A DNA stretch of 64,000 nucleotides from Nostoc sp. UHCC 0302 (GCF_038096175.1 NZ_CP151099.1:870501-934500); one strand, 5' to 3'. Counted from the first letter of the stretch, positions 35,993 to 46,471 are shown. Notes: a model not told the origin generated them from the letters alone. Numbers and translations: made by a program.

Positions 35993-37009
35993 TGGACGGC
36001 TGACCCCTACGGTTCTCGGTGGATGCCGTTAACTACTGCCTTGAGCTACAGTACTTTTATCTCTGCAAAGAAAATTCTAACTGAAAGTGGGCTGTTCATC
36101 TTTAAGCCAGACAAGTCGATAGAGGATGGACGAGAGACTGTGCGCTGGATGGTGCGGAATTTGCATGGCAGCAGGATGAAGGAGTTTTGGGAGTCAGTAG
36201 ATGCTGGCAATGAACAAGTAAATTCTCAAAAACAAGAACCTAATGCTGAAAATTCAGAAATGAATCCTGGCTCTGAAGAAATGCGTGCTTTATACGAAGT
36301 GTCTATTTCAGATAAAACCCAGTCAGAGCAAGGGTTTCAAAAACCTTCAGGAACTACTCAAGAACATCTCACAAACTCTTCAGTAGAGTTTGTGAGATGT
36401 GTCTCTGACACGAAAAAGGAAAATTTGTGTGAGGAGGAGACGGCGAATGCGCCCTTGGGGGTCGCATTGCCTTCAATTGTCGAGAGCGTGTCAGAGAGGC
36501 AAGAAGAGTTACCTGCGGTAACGGGCTGCACGTTGCTAATGCTTGTGGATGTTGTACAAGATGAATCTGCTTTACTGAAAGGAGAAAACCAGGATTCTGG
36601 TGATGAACCAAAAGACTGTTCTGAGAGGGATTATTCCGCCGCACCCGTTGCTGAGAATGAAAAAACGCCCAGTCAAGTAGAATCAAACCAACCTGAAGAG
36701 GTGATGTCTAAAAACTCAGTTTTAGGTGGAGAAGTGAAAGCGGGTAATGAAGGTAAAATTTCCGCCGCACCTGTACCAAATGCTGATAAATGGTCACATG
36801 AGGCAATTGTTGCGCGGTCAAATATGCGGCCGGAGCGTATGCATCAACTCAAGGTGGCAAGCACTTCGGGACAGAATCCGGGTTTTGAGTTCTTGAAGGA
36901 CTGCTGGGATGATCCGGCTTTGCAGATTGTAATCAAGAAATTGTTGGCGAAATTTCCACAGTGGGGTGTTGCGGTTGTAGATGGGGTGTTGGTTGAACCG
37001 GAGGAGTAG
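35993..37009 (+). pseudogene. Plasmid-type hypothetical protein, 5' part separated by IS
   Basis: Removing the IS and one 9-base copy joins the frame KPLVTQLWQECW (up to 34577) to TADPYGSRWMPLTTALSYST. The frame upstream is open back to about 34443, but no convincing start is seen. The downstream 328 codons (from ATG 36023) include FIFKPDKSIEDGRETVRWMV, a long acidic low-complexity centre (about 70-260) and a C-terminal SHEAIVARSNMRPERMHQLK, then FEFLKDCWDDPALQIVIKKL. I recognise it only as a cyanobacterial plasmid/island protein, perhaps replication-related. A perfect 16-bp hairpin lies in the coding region at 36364-36400. Confidence 0.6.
36364..36400. repeat. Perfect 16-bp hairpin inside coding sequence
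   Basis: ACATCTCACAAACTCT (36364-36379) and AGAGTTTGTGAGATGT (36385-36400) are exact reverse complements around TCAGT. It encodes about HLTNSSVEFVRCV in the low-complexity middle of the protein. Confidence 0.85.
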
Positions 37010-37229
37010 CAGATCAACTAATTTGAAGTATGTCAAATTATTAACAATACTTGTAATAAGTATTGAAGAACCATATTTTTTTAATTGGCTAGTACTTGTA
37101 ACATTGCTTGGTAAAATCCTAAGTCTGATTTGATAAGTGAGCATCTAATCAAAGTGCTTTCATTAAAAGTATAGTTCCAAAAAACTTCACCATTGACTCA
37201 ATGCTGATCACATCAAATAAGGATGAGCT

Positions 37230-37802
37230 ATGGTAATCCGTAAAACTTTCACCATGCTAATGGTTTGTGCTTTATCAACACTCAGCTTTTCCCCAAGTCT
37301 AGTAAAGGCTCAACCCATAAAAGACTCGACTGATTCTAAGCAAGTATCTTGCCGCAGATTTGTCGGTGGGACATACATTCTATCTACTTTCCTAAATGGT
37401 GAATTTGTGGGGCGAAGAGTGATTACGCTGACCCTTGATGGCAACTTTTTTTCTATCGACTCAAACCAAGGTGGAACTCAAGGCGTGCCAAAGGCTGCTC
37501 AATCTTTCCCTAACAATCGTTTCACTGATGGACAAGGTGTTTGGAAGTGCAATAAATCAGGAGAAATTATTGCAATAGCATTCAACTTCAATTTCCCGGC
37601 TCCACAAAGCACAGGCTTTGTGACTACTGGTAGAGCCGATTATCGTGCAACATTTAATCCTGTAAGTCAGACAGTGGATGGGACATTTGAAATTCGCACC
37701 TTTAACTTGAGTGCAAATCCTTTGGATAATAATGTGCCAGCGGGTGAAGGTGAACCCTTTAGATTCACCTTCACAGGACAACGTGTAACTAACCGTAATT
37801 GA
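37230..37802 (+). CDS. Secreted hypothetical protein
   Basis: 190 residues with a signal peptide (MVIRKTFTMLMVCALSTLSF, cleavage near VKAQP). The mature domain has two Cys (SCRRFVGGTY and VWKCNKSG) and a beta-rich, lipocalin-like rhythm (VITLTLDGNFFSIDSNQGGT, TVDGTFEIRTF). The ATG has AAGGATGAG upstream. I do not recognise a named family. It probably acts in the periplasm or outside the cell. A hairpin follows the stop by about 28 bases. Confidence 0.7.
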   Translation: MVIRKTFTMLMVCALSTLSFSPSLVKAQPIKDSTDSKQVSCRRFVGGTYILSTFLNGEFVGRRVITLTLDGNFFSIDSNQGGTQGVPKAAQSFPNNRFTDGQGVWKCNKSGEIIAIAFNFNFPAPQSTGFVTTGRADYRATFNPVSQTVDGTFEIRTFNLSANPLDNNVPAGEGEPFRFTFTGQRVTNRN

Positions 37803-37829
37803 CATTCTTCATCTTTAAATTGAAGATTA

Positions 37830-37854
37830 GAGCAAGTGATCGTGTAACTTGCTC
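37830..37854 (+). terminator. Hairpin downstream of the secreted protein gene
   Basis: GAGCAAGT (37830-37837) pairs with ACTTGCTC (37847-37854) across a 9-base loop. AT-rich DNA with ATTTTT follows, giving a plausible intrinsic terminator. Confidence 0.55.
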
Positions 37855-37870
37855 ATAAATATTTTTCTAG

Positions 37871-38034
37871 ATAAATGCATTTTTGTTATGTGAAACTACT
37901 AACATACTTGTTGTAGTTTATATTTACGTGTGAAAACGTAAAAAAACTCATCTATTGAGGGATTGTAAAGCATTGTCACAAATATAATTTCATTATCAAT
38001 GCCTGTGGTTAGGGATTAATCATAGCGATCACTC
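37871..38034 (+). repeat. Long dispersed repeat, copy B
   Basis: About 164 bases aligning with 29904-30150 but lacking its 80-base centre. The conserved right block reads TAAAGCATTGTCACAAATAT and GTGGTTAGGGATTAATCAT. It is not coding. It lies just after a hairpin terminator, on the same strand as in copy A. Confidence 0.8.
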
Positions 38035-38225
38035 TGATGATGTTAAGAACTGTCATTGCTGGGGAGCAATCGATCCCCTAAGAGCCAATTGAAGGCGCTA
38101 GGGTATATAAACTTTCTCCATTGCAACGCTGGCAAACCCTAATTTTACCTATTTAATTACCGGAATTATTACTATGCTTTGAATCATAATGTGAGAAAAA
38201 TTTTGATCCATAAATTAGAAAAGAG

Positions 38226-38427
38226 TGTCACTTAAGGGATAATGTGGCCGGAATTAAAGGATAAAGTGGCCGCTTTTAAATCCTGGAATGCTTATTTTTG
38301 CGTTGCCCCACTTTCACCATACTTTACAAGCGATCGCACTCAAGTCTCTCAAATCCGCTTTTATCATAGGTTCTGTTCTGCGGCCACTTTATGGTTTAAA
38401 AACGGCCACTTTATCCTTTAAGTGACA
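38226..38427. mobile_element. 202-bp MITE with Mu/Tn7/IS21-type ends and 5-bp target duplication
   Basis: The ends are TGTCACTTAAGGGATAATG (left) and TGTCACTTAAAGGATAAAG (right, reverse complement). Each end carries two GGATAAxGTGGCCG-type sites exactly 22 bases apart: 38237 and 38259 on the left; CGGCCACTTTAT at 38381 and 38403 on the right. AAGAG flanks both sides (38221-38225 and 38428-38432). There is no coding capacity. TG...CA ends, spaced subterminal sites and a 5-base duplication are marks of TnsB/TniA/IstA-type transposases. Confidence 0.85.
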
Positions 38428-38432
38428 AAGAG

Positions 38433-38928
38433 TTAACGAAAATTCAGGCTTTCGCGCTAATCACAAATTAAAACTTTGAATCAAATCATGAGTGAGAGTT
38501 GAAATTATGAATCATAACTAGAGAATGAGTTGAAAAAACACAATTGAACAAAACTTGCACAAAAAATCCCTGACAAAATTGTTCTAACTTAAACTTTCAA
38601 TCCAAAATATGATTCAAATACCCATTTTATGGTTCAAAACTTTTGTTTTAATAGATATTTGAGTAAAAATAAAATATTTCATTGAACAAGCGTTCACGAA
38701 GTGTGCCGCAGGTATCGCCCAACAACAGAGCGATCGCCTACTCAACTCGTAGCTGACTAATAATGATAATCAAGCCGAAGGATTGATACAAACGTCGCTT
38801 TTATCAGTCTTTTTATCCCCTACACGATAATCATTATTAGCAAAAAACTCGAATACTAAAAGTGAACTATAAACTGGATACTCATTTTTGAAGCATATCA
38901 TGAATAAAAATCTCATTTTTTATTTCAA
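38433..38928. other. AT-rich spacer
   Basis: No gene. It has repeated near-words ATCATGAGTGAGAGTTGAA, ATGAATCATAACTAGAG and ATGATTCAAATACCC (about 38480-38640), a short dispersed-repeat patch near 38690-38740, and an imperfect inverted pair CTAATAATGATAATC (38757) and CGATAATCATTATTAG (38825). Confidence 0.5.
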
Positions 38929-39174
38929 ATCACAATTACCGCCGTTGATAGTGCTTGGAATGCCAGTATCGTTAGTGAATACGTCATATTTAAAGGGCGA
39001 GTAATTAGTACCTCTGGATTAGGAGCAACGATTTCTCATGCCACAGCAACAGGCAATTTTCCTTTATTATTAGCTTCAACTGTGGTCATGTCTTTACTAG
39101 TAGTATTGACCAATCGCTTGATTTAGCGACCCCTTTACAATCTGGCTCAAGAGAAATATCAATTATTGCTTTAG
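38929..39174 (+). pseudogene. ABC anion-transport permease remnant (C-terminal end)
   Basis: The frame reads ITAVDSAWNASIVSEYVIFK, GRVISTSGLGATISHATATG, NFPLLLASTVVMSLLVVLTN, RLI-stop-RPLYNLAQEKYQLLL. This is the C-terminal part of a NrtB/SsuC-type permease. From family memory the stop (TAG) replaces the Trp of LxWRPLY. No start, ATPase or binding protein is nearby, so only a fragment survives. Confidence 0.75.
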
Positions 39175-39178
39175 TAAA

Positions 39179-39200
39179 GACGCATAGCTAGCTGTGCGTC
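39179..39200. repeat. Palindromic repeat GACGCA...TGCGTC, copy 1
   Basis: GACGCATAGCTAGCTGTGCG followed by TC is an almost perfect palindrome. Related copies are at 52554-52577 and 54982-55005. This copy lies between a permease relic and the 3' end of the hybrid kinase gene. Confidence 0.65.
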
Positions 39201-39254
39201 CCTAAAAGGGATTTATTTATTAAAAAGATTTTTAAGAATTGAAATTTAAATAAT

Positions 39255-42200
39255 CTATCTTGGATTTGAGAGATATTTAGCGATTTCTGCCACTAGCTCC
39301 TTCAAACTTACAGGTTTTGCCATGTAGCTATCAACGCCAACAGTTAGAATTTGTTCTCGATCTGCTCGCATAGCAAAGGAAGTCAGAGCAATGATCGGGA
39401 TATGAGCAATATCTGTATCTGCCCGAATTTGGCGAGTTGCTTCTAACCCATCCATTTCAGGCATTTGTACATCCATCAAAATTAAATTTGGTCGTTGCGA
39501 TTTCGCAATTTCTACTGCTTCTTCCCCATTATTTGCCAGTACAATCCGATAGCCGTATGCTTCTAAATATTGGCTAATAGTTAAGATATTTGCTTCATTA
39601 TCTTCTGCCAGGAGAATCAATGGCTGAGAAGAAAGGATATTTGCCACCTCTACAAATCCTTCACTTTGGATCTCAATCTCTTCTTCCACAGCTTCCTGAA
39701 TTTGTCTTTTAACTTCCTTGCACGGAAGTGTTACTGTAAATCGGCTACCTTCCCCGACTTCACTCTCAACAGCTACACTTCCACCATGTACTTCCGCAAT
39801 CCGTCGTACTAGAGATAGCCCTAAACCAGTACCAGCATAACGACGAGTATAAGAGCTTTCTATCTGGACAAAGGGTTGGAATAAATTGGCTAAATTTTCT
39901 GGTGTAATGCCAATGCCAGTATCCACGACGCTAAATTGAATTGTCTTAATTTTATTGTTGGTTGTGTCTGTTTGGGTTTGCACTTCTAGCCAAACTTCAC
40001 CATTGTCTGGAGTAAATTTCACAGCATTACTCAACAGATTAATCAGCAACTGTCGTATCCGGCGCTCATCAACTAAAATTTTTCCAATATTTTCAAAGAT
40101 GCGAGAGTTGAGTCTGATATTTTTTTTGAATGCCTGCTGTTTAACAAAGGTGAGACTAGATTCACACAATCCCCGAACAGAGGTAGGAGATAGTTCTAGT
40201 TCCATTTTGCCTGATTCAATTTTGGCAAGATCGAGGATGTCGTTGATTAGTTCTAGTAAATGTTTGCCACTACGTTCTAAAGTACTTAAAGATTTGTTCT
40301 GTTCTTCAGTCAGCGGCCCACATACTTCATCTTGTAGTGCTTCTGTAATCCCTAAAATAGCATTGAGAGGAGTACGCAATTCGTGACTCATATTTGCCAG
40401 GAAAGTACTTTTGGCTAAGTTGGCAACTTCCGCCGCTTCTTTGGCTTGGCGTAAAGCAACTTCTGCCCGTTGGCGATCGCATACTTCTAATGTTAATGCT
40501 ACGAAGTCAGTAATCGACCCAGCAAAATTTTGCTCACTCAGTTTCCACTGGCGGGTAGTGCCTACCTGTTCATGAAACACCATACCGGCTACCTCACCCC
40601 CAACCCAAATCGGAGTATCCATCAAAGAAACGATGTTTGTCGGTTCTAGAAGTTCATGCCAAAATTCCTGTACTCGCGGATCGTTGCGAGTGTCATTCAC
40701 AGTAATAGTACGAGTAACTGCCAGTGATTCAAAATACACTGGATACTCTGCACGGTTACGTTCTAAACCTGCTGAATGGCTGTTTTGGCTATTTTCATAG
40801 AGGTCTACACATTGTAATTTGGTGCGATCGCTACTATAGAGCCAAATGCTAACTCGTTCTACTTCTAAAGCTTTGGCGGCTTTTTCTGTAATCAGGTGAA
40901 ATGCCGTTTCCAAATCTCCTTCGGAAATCGCCCTATGCTTTGCCAGTTCCGCTAATGCGCGACTGTGCTGGCGCAGTTGCTGCTCATTTTGGATACGTTC
41001 TCGAATTTCCTGCTGTAATTCTTGAGTCCGCTGTTCAACTCGCAATTCTAATTCTTCAAAAGCTCCCCGTAACTGTTGGGACATCTGGTTAAAAGATTGT
41101 GCCAACACTTCCAGTTCTGTAATACCTTGGACGATGACGGTTGATTCTTCCTCATTAGGGAAACTGTCGGTGGTAGCTGTTTGTGCTAAAGTTTTCGCCG
41201 CACGACTCAAGCGTAGAACAGGTTTGGCAATCCAGCGAGTTGTGAAAATTCCCAGCGCCGCAGCGAGTACGAAAGCTCCTAAGCAGAGGAAGATTGTAAT
41301 TTGTGTGTGGCGATTGATTTGCTCCATGAAGTCTGCTTCCGGGACAACCACCGCAATCAACCAGTTGACATTTGGTTCACTTGCAAACGGCTGGACTTCT
41401 AAAAACTGCCGTTTACCAGCAAAAGAAAATTCCAATTCCTGTAAATTGTGGATTTGATTTAAGTTGCCGAATTCACTGGCTAAGTATTTTGAGGTGGCTT
41501 GAGTTAAGGAATTGCTGCTTTGTAATGCGGTGAGTCTGATGGTTTGACCAGCTTTGAGCAAAAAAGGTTGTTCACCTGTAGAAGCTGCTACCAATAGTCC
41601 TGATCGCTCGATAATAAAAATCTGTCCCGACTTACCCACTTTGACGTTTTGCAGATATCTGCCAATTTGAGTTAATTGTGTGAGAGTACTGTTAACACCC
41701 AAAAGTTTCCCTTGGGAATTATAGATGGGTATAGATGCACTAATGCGTAGCGTTTGTTCTGTGATCGGTGAATAGATTTGACTAAAACTAAATTTGCGTT
41801 GCTTGACAGCCGTTTGATAAAAAAGATGCGATCGCGGGTCAAAATTTTTGATCACCTCTGGTAGTTGAATGTGTTTACCTTTTCTATCGATTTTGTAGCT
41901 GTAAAGATTGTAATTACTTAACCTGCCCGACTTTTTCACCAAAAATTCGTCATTATTCAATTTTTCTACCGATAGGTGTTCTCGCTGTTCATTACTGATA
42001 GCAATAGCGACAGCAGGCGGAAATATTTCCAATTGCTGCATTAAATATGGTTCCCAAGCAGTGATATCCTGCATATTTAACAGCCCAAACTGTAAGGCAT
42101 TTTGGTTACCATCCAGTACCTGATGTGGGGTAGATAGAAAACCTTGTAAATCTTGTGATACTCGGTTGACAATTCCTTGTCGTAACTCGCTGGCTACTTC

Positions 42201-42356
42201 ATTTACAGCCCTCTGCCCGTTACGGAAAGACAAATACCCTGTCAATCCCACAGCTAAAGAGATTTGTAGCAGAAATGGTACTACTAGAACATTGCTAAGT
42301 GGTACGCTTCTCACTAAGGTTGAAAACCTTCTACGTTGCCAGGAATTTTGGCTCAT
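39255..42356 (-). CDS. Membrane hybrid histidine kinase: Cache - HAMP - GAF - HisKA - HATPase - REC
   Basis: 1033 residues. One membrane helix near residue 25, an extracytoplasmic Cache-type sensor (50-340), a second helix near 355, HAMP (373-435; [20 protein letters not shown]), a coiled coil, a GAF domain (485-640), HisKA with [14 protein letters not shown] (His about 657), HATPase ([36 protein letters not shown]) and a receiver with [13 protein letters not shown]. Its start overlaps the stop of the WD40 gene (ATGA), so the two are translationally coupled. It probably senses a small ligand outside the membrane and feeds a phosphorelay whose final output is not in this operon. Confidence 0.92.
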   Translation of the reverse strand: MSQNSWQRRRFSTLVRSVPLSNVLVVPFLLQISLAVGLTGYLSFRNGQRAVNEVASELRQGIVNRVSQDLQGFLSTPHQVLDGNQNALQFGLLNMQDITAWEPYLMQQLEIFPPAVAIAISNEQREHLSVEKLNNDEFLVKKSGRLSNYNLYSYKIDRKGKHIQLPEVIKNFDPRSHLFYQTAVKQRKFSFSQIYSPITEQTLRISASIPIYNSQGKLLGVNSTLTQLTQIGRYLQNVKVGKSGQIFIIERSGLLVAASTGEQPFLLKAGQTIRLTALQSSNSLTQATSKYLASEFGNLNQIHNLQELEFSFAGKRQFLEVQPFASEPNVNWLIAVVVPEADFMEQINRHTQITIFLCLGAFVLAAALGIFTTRWIAKPVLRLSRAAKTLAQTATTDSFPNEEESTVIVQGITELEVLAQSFNQMSQQLRGAFEELELRVEQRTQELQQEIRERIQNEQQLRQHSRALAELAKHRAISEGDLETAFHLITEKAAKALEVERVSIWLYSSDRTKLQCVDLYENSQNSHSAGLERNRAEYPVYFESLAVTRTITVNDTRNDPRVQEFWHELLEPTNIVSLMDTPIWVGGEVAGMVFHEQVGTTRQWKLSEQNFAGSITDFVALTLEVCDRQRAEVALRQAKEAAEVANLAKSTFLANMSHELRTPLNAILGITEALQDEVCGPLTEEQNKSLSTLERSGKHLLELINDILDLAKIESGKMELELSPTSVRGLCESSLTFVKQQAFKKNIRLNSRIFENIGKILVDERRIRQLLINLLSNAVKFTPDNGEVWLEVQTQTDTTNNKIKTIQFSVVDTGIGITPENLANLFQPFVQIESSYTRRYAGTGLGLSLVRRIAEVHGGSVAVESEVGEGSRFTVTLPCKEVKRQIQEAVEEEIEIQSEGFVEVANILSSQPLILLAEDNEANILTISQYLEAYGYRIVLANNGEEAVEIAKSQRPNLILMDVQMPEMDGLEATRQIRADTDIAHIPIIALTSFAMRADREQILTVGVDSYMAKPVSLKELVAEIAKYLSNPR

Positions 42357-45300
42357 CTGCTTGCTTCACCCCTGTTTTCGACTGCTCCTAGTGCTTTGAG
42401 CGTAGCTCGTTCCGCCTCTGTTAAGCCAACTGTCCCCGTAATATTCATCCCTTCGTAGGGTCGCTTCACTCTTAATGTTTGCACACACTCCGCAGTGTTG
42501 ACACTCCACAGCCTAATCGTTTCATCGGCACTGCTACTTGCAAGGGTTTGCTCATCAGGACTAAAAGCTATAGATAATACTTGGCTGGTATGTCCGCGCC
42601 ATGTCTTGAGACATTTACCTGTATTCACAGCCCAGAGTTTGATGGTTTGGTCGGCACTGCTACTGGCAAGAGTCCCCCCGTCAGGGCTGAAACTCACTGA
42701 TAAAACCTGATTAGTATGTTCTTGTAGGATTTTAAGACATTTTCCTGTCTGTACATCCCAAATTCTAACAGTCTGATCTGCACTAGCGGTTGCCAGAATT
42801 TGTCCAATAGGATTGAAAGCCACGGATAAAACCGCATTGGTATGCCCTTGGAGAATTTGCAGACATTGCCCAGTTCTCAAGTCCCAAATTCTAACGGTTT
42901 GGTCAGCACTAACGGTAGCAAGAATTTGCTCAATGGGACTGAAAGCCACGGATAAAACCGCATTGGTATGCCCTTGGAGAACGTCAACACACTCTCCTGT
43001 TTCTGCATCCCAAATTCTCACAATCTGGTCTGCACCGCCACTGGCTAGCATATGTCCATTAGGACTAAAAGCCACTGACCAAACGGTTGCTTGGTGTTCT
43101 GTTAAAGTTTTCAGGCATTCTCCAGTTTCAATATTCCATAATTTAATATTTTGGTCAGCACTACTACTGACTAAGATCCCCCCAGTCCCACTTAATAAGG
43201 GGGGCTGGGGGAGGGGATGAAATGCGATCGCTAAAATATGATTTGTATGCCCTGCCAATGTTTTAATACATTGTCCTGTAGTAGTGTCCCACAGCCGCAC
43301 TAAATGGTCATGGCTACCACTAGCAAGGACTTGAGTCATACTAAAACTAATAGATGATATTTGGTTAGTATATCCCTGTAGTGTTCTGATACACCGACCT
43401 GTAGCAGTATCCCACAGCCGAATTACTTGATCATCTCCACCACTAGCTAGTACTGCACTATCAGCATTAAATACTACTGCCCGCACCCAATTTTCGTGTC
43501 CTGACAAAACTCTCAAACATTTTCCTGTAGCAACATCCCACAACCTGATAGTTTGATCGGCACTGCTACTTGCAATAATTGATCCATCTGAACTAAAACT
43601 GACTGATAAAACTAGGTTGCTATGCCCTACTAAAGTGCCAATGCACTGACCTGTTTTGATATTCCAAAGTTTTACTGTATGGTCATCGCTACCACTGGCT
43701 AAGATTTCATCTGTGCTTGGGGTAAAAGCAAGGCACTGGATACTTTCACGATGTCCATATAAAGTTTGCAGACATTCGCCGGTTTGTGCATTCCACAACC
43801 TAATAGGGTCATCACCCCCTGCTGTACCTAAAAGTCCGCCATCTGGACTCAGTGCTACAACCTGAATCTGATTGGTTTCTTCTTGTAGCGTTGCTAGAGA
43901 TTTCCCTGTGGTCATGTCCCAGATGCTGACACTTTGATTTCTACTACGACTTACAAGAATGCTACCTGTGGCAGTAGAAGCGATCGCTAGTACTTGGCTA
44001 GTATAACGTTGTAAAGTTCTAACAGCTTGCCCAGTCTTCACATTCCAAAACTTGATTGTCTGGTCTGCACTATGAGTAATTAAGGTTTCACCATTAAGAC
44101 TGAAACATAGTGATTTTACTGCAAGTGTGTGACCTCTCAAAGTCAAGTGCAACTGACCACCTGCAATCCGCCACAGATGCACCTCGCCATTATCATCCCC
44201 TGTCGCCAAAATTTCTTCGTCTGGGCTAAATGCTGCTGATAAAACGCTACCAAATATTTGCCTAAAAATTGATTTGGAGAAATCTGCATGGCTAAAATTG
44301 ACGTGATGTAGCGTTACCCCTTGGAGGTTAGCTTGCCAAATTGGGAAGTACGAAAAGTCATAGCTACTCAAATCAGTTCCTAAATTATGCAGCAGGTTGA
44401 GAATATTTCCAGCTAAATATCCTGATTCTAGAGATGCTTGCTCACGCCTCAAAGAGAGGATTTGCATTAATTGTTGGGCGATCGCTTTTTTGCTACCCAA
44501 TTGGCGCAGCAATTGAGCAAGTACAGGCTTGACAATTAATCTATTTTGTGAATCTCGAATATAATCTTTTGCCGTTGCTTTTAGAAGGGCATGGGTTATC
44601 AGTAGGGTAGTACCGCTGTGTGTCCCTACAACAATTTCCGCAGACACCTGCTCTACTAATTTCTCAATGACATACTCCATGATCACGGGTTGTTGCGTAA
44701 ACCCGCTGATGTTTTGTTCCATCAATGAACGCCGAAGTATGGATTCTACCGCTTCTAAAAGTTGATGCTTGAGCAGCTTGGGGTAAATGTCATCTTCTAG
44801 TTCATACAGCGATATGCCTTCGCGGTTAATCGCTAGCCAGTACATTACACTTTTTTCCGTTTCACTCAGGCGTTCAAATTGCTGGTTTAGCAATGTGCGA
44901 ATGCTATTAAAGCTAGAGATACCTGCTGCGAGAAATGCTGCAACGTCACTACCAAATAAATCTTTAATTGCAGTGGCAGCAATTTTCAATGCTAGAGGAT
45001 TACCACTGTATAGTTCTATTAATTTCTGACTTTCTTGCTCAGATACAGACAGCCCCTTAATTATTAAGATTTCCTGAGCCTCTGTATTTAGTCCTGTTAA
45101 TTGTAGCGATCGCACAGGTAAAGTTTCTCCAGCTGAAGCAGCAATTTCATTTGGCTTTTCGCGGCTAGTAATCAGCAGACAACTACGGTGTGAAACTTCC
45201 CCTACACGTCGCAACAGTTCACCATACCCCTCATACTCTGCCTGGAAACTGCCTGCATAGCTGCCATCTTGCATCAAAGTTTCAAGATTATCCAACACTA

Positions 45301-45997
45301 ACAAGCAGCGATGTTGGCGCAGATATTCTATTAATTTGGAAAGCTTACCTGCTGTTATGCTTGGTAACTCAGTAGTCTGCTGTGAAGATAAAAATTTAAG
45401 TAAATCATCTAGTAACTCTGCTAAAGGAGGAGCATTGCGTAAACTTCGCCACACCAAAAACTCAAACTGGTCTTGGATTTCCTCCGCCAGCTTTGTTACT
45501 AAAGTCGTCTTACCAATTCCACCACTGCCTAAAAGTGCTACTAATCGACACTTATCATTAAGCACCCATTGCTCTAATGTAGCAACTTCTGCTAAACGCC
45601 CACAAAACAAACTAACATCAACAGCTTCACCCCAGTCTCTTTGATTATTACTAGTGAATTCCCCTTTACTCCCTTGCCCCTCTGCTCCCCTGCTCCCCTG
45701 CCCCTCTGCTCCTATTTCCAGAACTCGCCGTGCGCCTGTATAATCTTCAAGCTCTAGTTGTAAATCTACAGCTTTAAACACTAGAGCGATGGAATCTTTG
45801 TCAACGCCTTGACATCGCAGAATCTTGCGAATTGTTGCTGGATGTAAACCTTGACCTTCAACTAATTGCGATCGCCGCACAAATTCCTGAACAGCATAGC
45901 GTTCAATTTCTAGCTGAAGCATCCGATTTTGCAGTTTTGCCTGTCCTCTAGGACTAAGCACTACACCTCTACTTCGCTGTCCTGCGGGCAAATCCAT
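42353..45997 (-). CDS. STAND protein: N-terminal helix domain, NB-ARC ATPase, 14 WD40 repeats
   Basis: 1214 residues from the ATG at 45997 (a GTG at 46033 is possible). Residues 1-85 hold a helix-turn-helix-like region ([17 protein letters not shown]). The NB-ARC ATPase has P-loop [13 protein letters not shown] (about 160), Walker [12 protein letters not shown] and LITSREK, and then winged-helix segments. The C-terminal half has 14 WD40 units (for example [34 protein letters not shown]), enough for two seven-blade propellers. Such proteins act as ATP-driven switches that detect ligands or invaders and signal to partners. The linker [19 protein letters not shown] and a 13-residue insert in repeat 9 are encoded by DNA repeats. 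It is coupled to the hybrid kinase. Confidence 0.92.
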   Translation of the reverse strand: MDLPAGQRSRGVVLSPRGQAKLQNRMLQLEIERYAVQEFVRRSQLVEGQGLHPATIRKILRCQGVDKDSIALVFKAVDLQLELEDYTGARRVLEIGAEGQGSRGAEGQGSKGEFTSNNQRDWGEAVDVSLFCGRLAEVATLEQWVLNDKCRLVALLGSGGIGKTTLVTKLAEEIQDQFEFLVWRSLRNAPPLAELLDDLLKFLSSQQTTELPSITAGKLSKLIEYLRQHRCLLVLDNLETLMQDGSYAGSFQAEYEGYGELLRRVGEVSHRSCLLITSREKPNEIAASAGETLPVRSLQLTGLNTEAQEILIIKGLSVSEQESQKLIELYSGNPLALKIAATAIKDLFGSDVAAFLAAGISSFNSIRTLLNQQFERLSETEKSVMYWLAINREGISLYELEDDIYPKLLKHQLLEAVESILRRSLMEQNISGFTQQPVIMEYVIEKLVEQVSAEIVVGTHSGTTLLITHALLKATAKDYIRDSQNRLIVKPVLAQLLRQLGSKKAIAQQLMQILSLRREQASLESGYLAGNILNLLHNLGTDLSSYDFSYFPIWQANLQGVTLHHVNFSHADFSKSIFRQIFGSVLSAAFSPDEEILATGDDNGEVHLWRIAGGQLHLTLRGHTLAVKSLCFSLNGETLITHSADQTIKFWNVKTGQAVRTLQRYTSQVLAIASTATGSILVSRSRNQSVSIWDMTTGKSLATLQEETNQIQVVALSPDGGLLGTAGGDDPIRLWNAQTGECLQTLYGHRESIQCLAFTPSTDEILASGSDDHTVKLWNIKTGQCIGTLVGHSNLVLSVSFSSDGSIIASSSADQTIRLWDVATGKCLRVLSGHENWVRAVVFNADSAVLASGGDDQVIRLWDTATGRCIRTLQGYTNQISSISFSMTQVLASGSHDHLVRLWDTTTGQCIKTLAGHTNHILAIAFHPLPQPPLLSGTGGILVSSSADQNIKLWNIETGECLKTLTEHQATVWSVAFSPNGHMLASGGADQIVRIWDAETGECVDVLQGHTNAVLSVAFSPIEQILATVSADQTVRIWDLRTGQCLQILQGHTNAVLSVAFNPIGQILATASADQTVRIWDVQTGKCLKILQEHTNQVLSVSFSPDGGTLASSSADQTIKLWAVNTGKCLKTWRGHTSQVLSIAFSPDEQTLASSSADETIRLWSVNTAECVQTLRVKRPYEGMNITGTVGLTEAERATLKALGAVENRGEASR
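43181..43223. repeat. G/C-rich palindromic repeat inserted in frame in WD40 repeat 9
   Basis: CCCCCCAGTCCCACTTAATA with AGGGGGGCTGGGGGAGGGG is an imperfect palindrome that encodes [13 protein letters not shown] inside the blade between AFH and ILVSSSADQ. The other 13 WD40 units lack it. Confidence 0.75.
45658..45716. repeat. Heptamer-type tandem repeat inside coding region
   Basis: On the plus strand CCCCTCTGCTCCCCTGCTCC and CCTGCCCCTCTGCTCC repeat 7-base variants of CCCTGCT. In the coding frame they give the Gly/Glu/Gln linker [17 protein letters not shown] of the STAND protein. Confidence 0.75.
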
Positions 45998-46086
45998 TGC
46001 TTTTACTCGGTCAATCCAAGTGCAATATACCACTTCTAGCCTTTTAGCAAAAGACAGTAGGTACGCTTCTAAATTAATTTAATTTA

Positions 46087-46470
46087 TTAATTCCCGCTGA
46101 GACTGATGAGTAAGCCTGCCAAAACAATTAGCGTCACAACAATATAGGTACTATCTCTCTGTCGCATAAAAGCTACTAAGGAAAAAGCTACTCTAGCAAC
46201 AGGAGTAATTATTAATAATAGTAATCCAAGTTGGATGATTCCACGACGGCGACCTGAAAAAGCTGCTGTTGCCACTGCTTCAGGATTACGGAAATAAGAA
46301 GGTTCACTACGAAATATTTGATAATTAGGAGTCTCGCTACCATGACGAATTAAGTACAAAACTCCCCCAATAAAAACTACAGCAGTAGCAAGAATTACCC
46401 CATATTTTAAAAGGTTGCTAATTAATATTTCAAATTGTCTTTCACTTACATTTTGTCTATTTGATAGCAT
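46087..46470 (-). CDS. DUF1634 membrane protein
   Basis: 127 residues with three hydrophobic segments (VILATAVVFIGGVLYLIR, IIQLGLLLLIITPVARVAFS, YIVVTLIVLAGLLISLSG). The pattern and its position one base after the TauE/SafE gene match the DUF1634 family, usually encoded beside sulfite-exporter-type permeases and presumed to be their partner. The function is unproven. Confidence 0.8.
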   Translation of the reverse strand: MLSNRQNVSERQFEILISNLLKYGVILATAVVFIGGVLYLIRHGSETPNYQIFRSEPSYFRNPEAVATAAFSGRRRGIIQLGLLLLIITPVARVAFSLVAFMRQRDSTYIVVTLIVLAGLLISLSGN

Positions 46471-46471
46471 A

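Noticed and set aside
36369-36686. Minus-strand open frame of 105 codons
   Set aside because: Shadow of the acidic low-complexity coding region on the plus strand; no start signal.
38757-38840. Fur-box-like words ATAATGATAATCA and GATAATCATTATTAG
   Set aside because: No downstream gene in either direction that they could control; more likely AT-rich inverted repeat.
42813-43220. Plus-strand open frame of 135 codons opposite the WD40 region
   Set aside because: Periodic antisense shadow of the WD40 repeats; the minus-strand protein explains the sequence.
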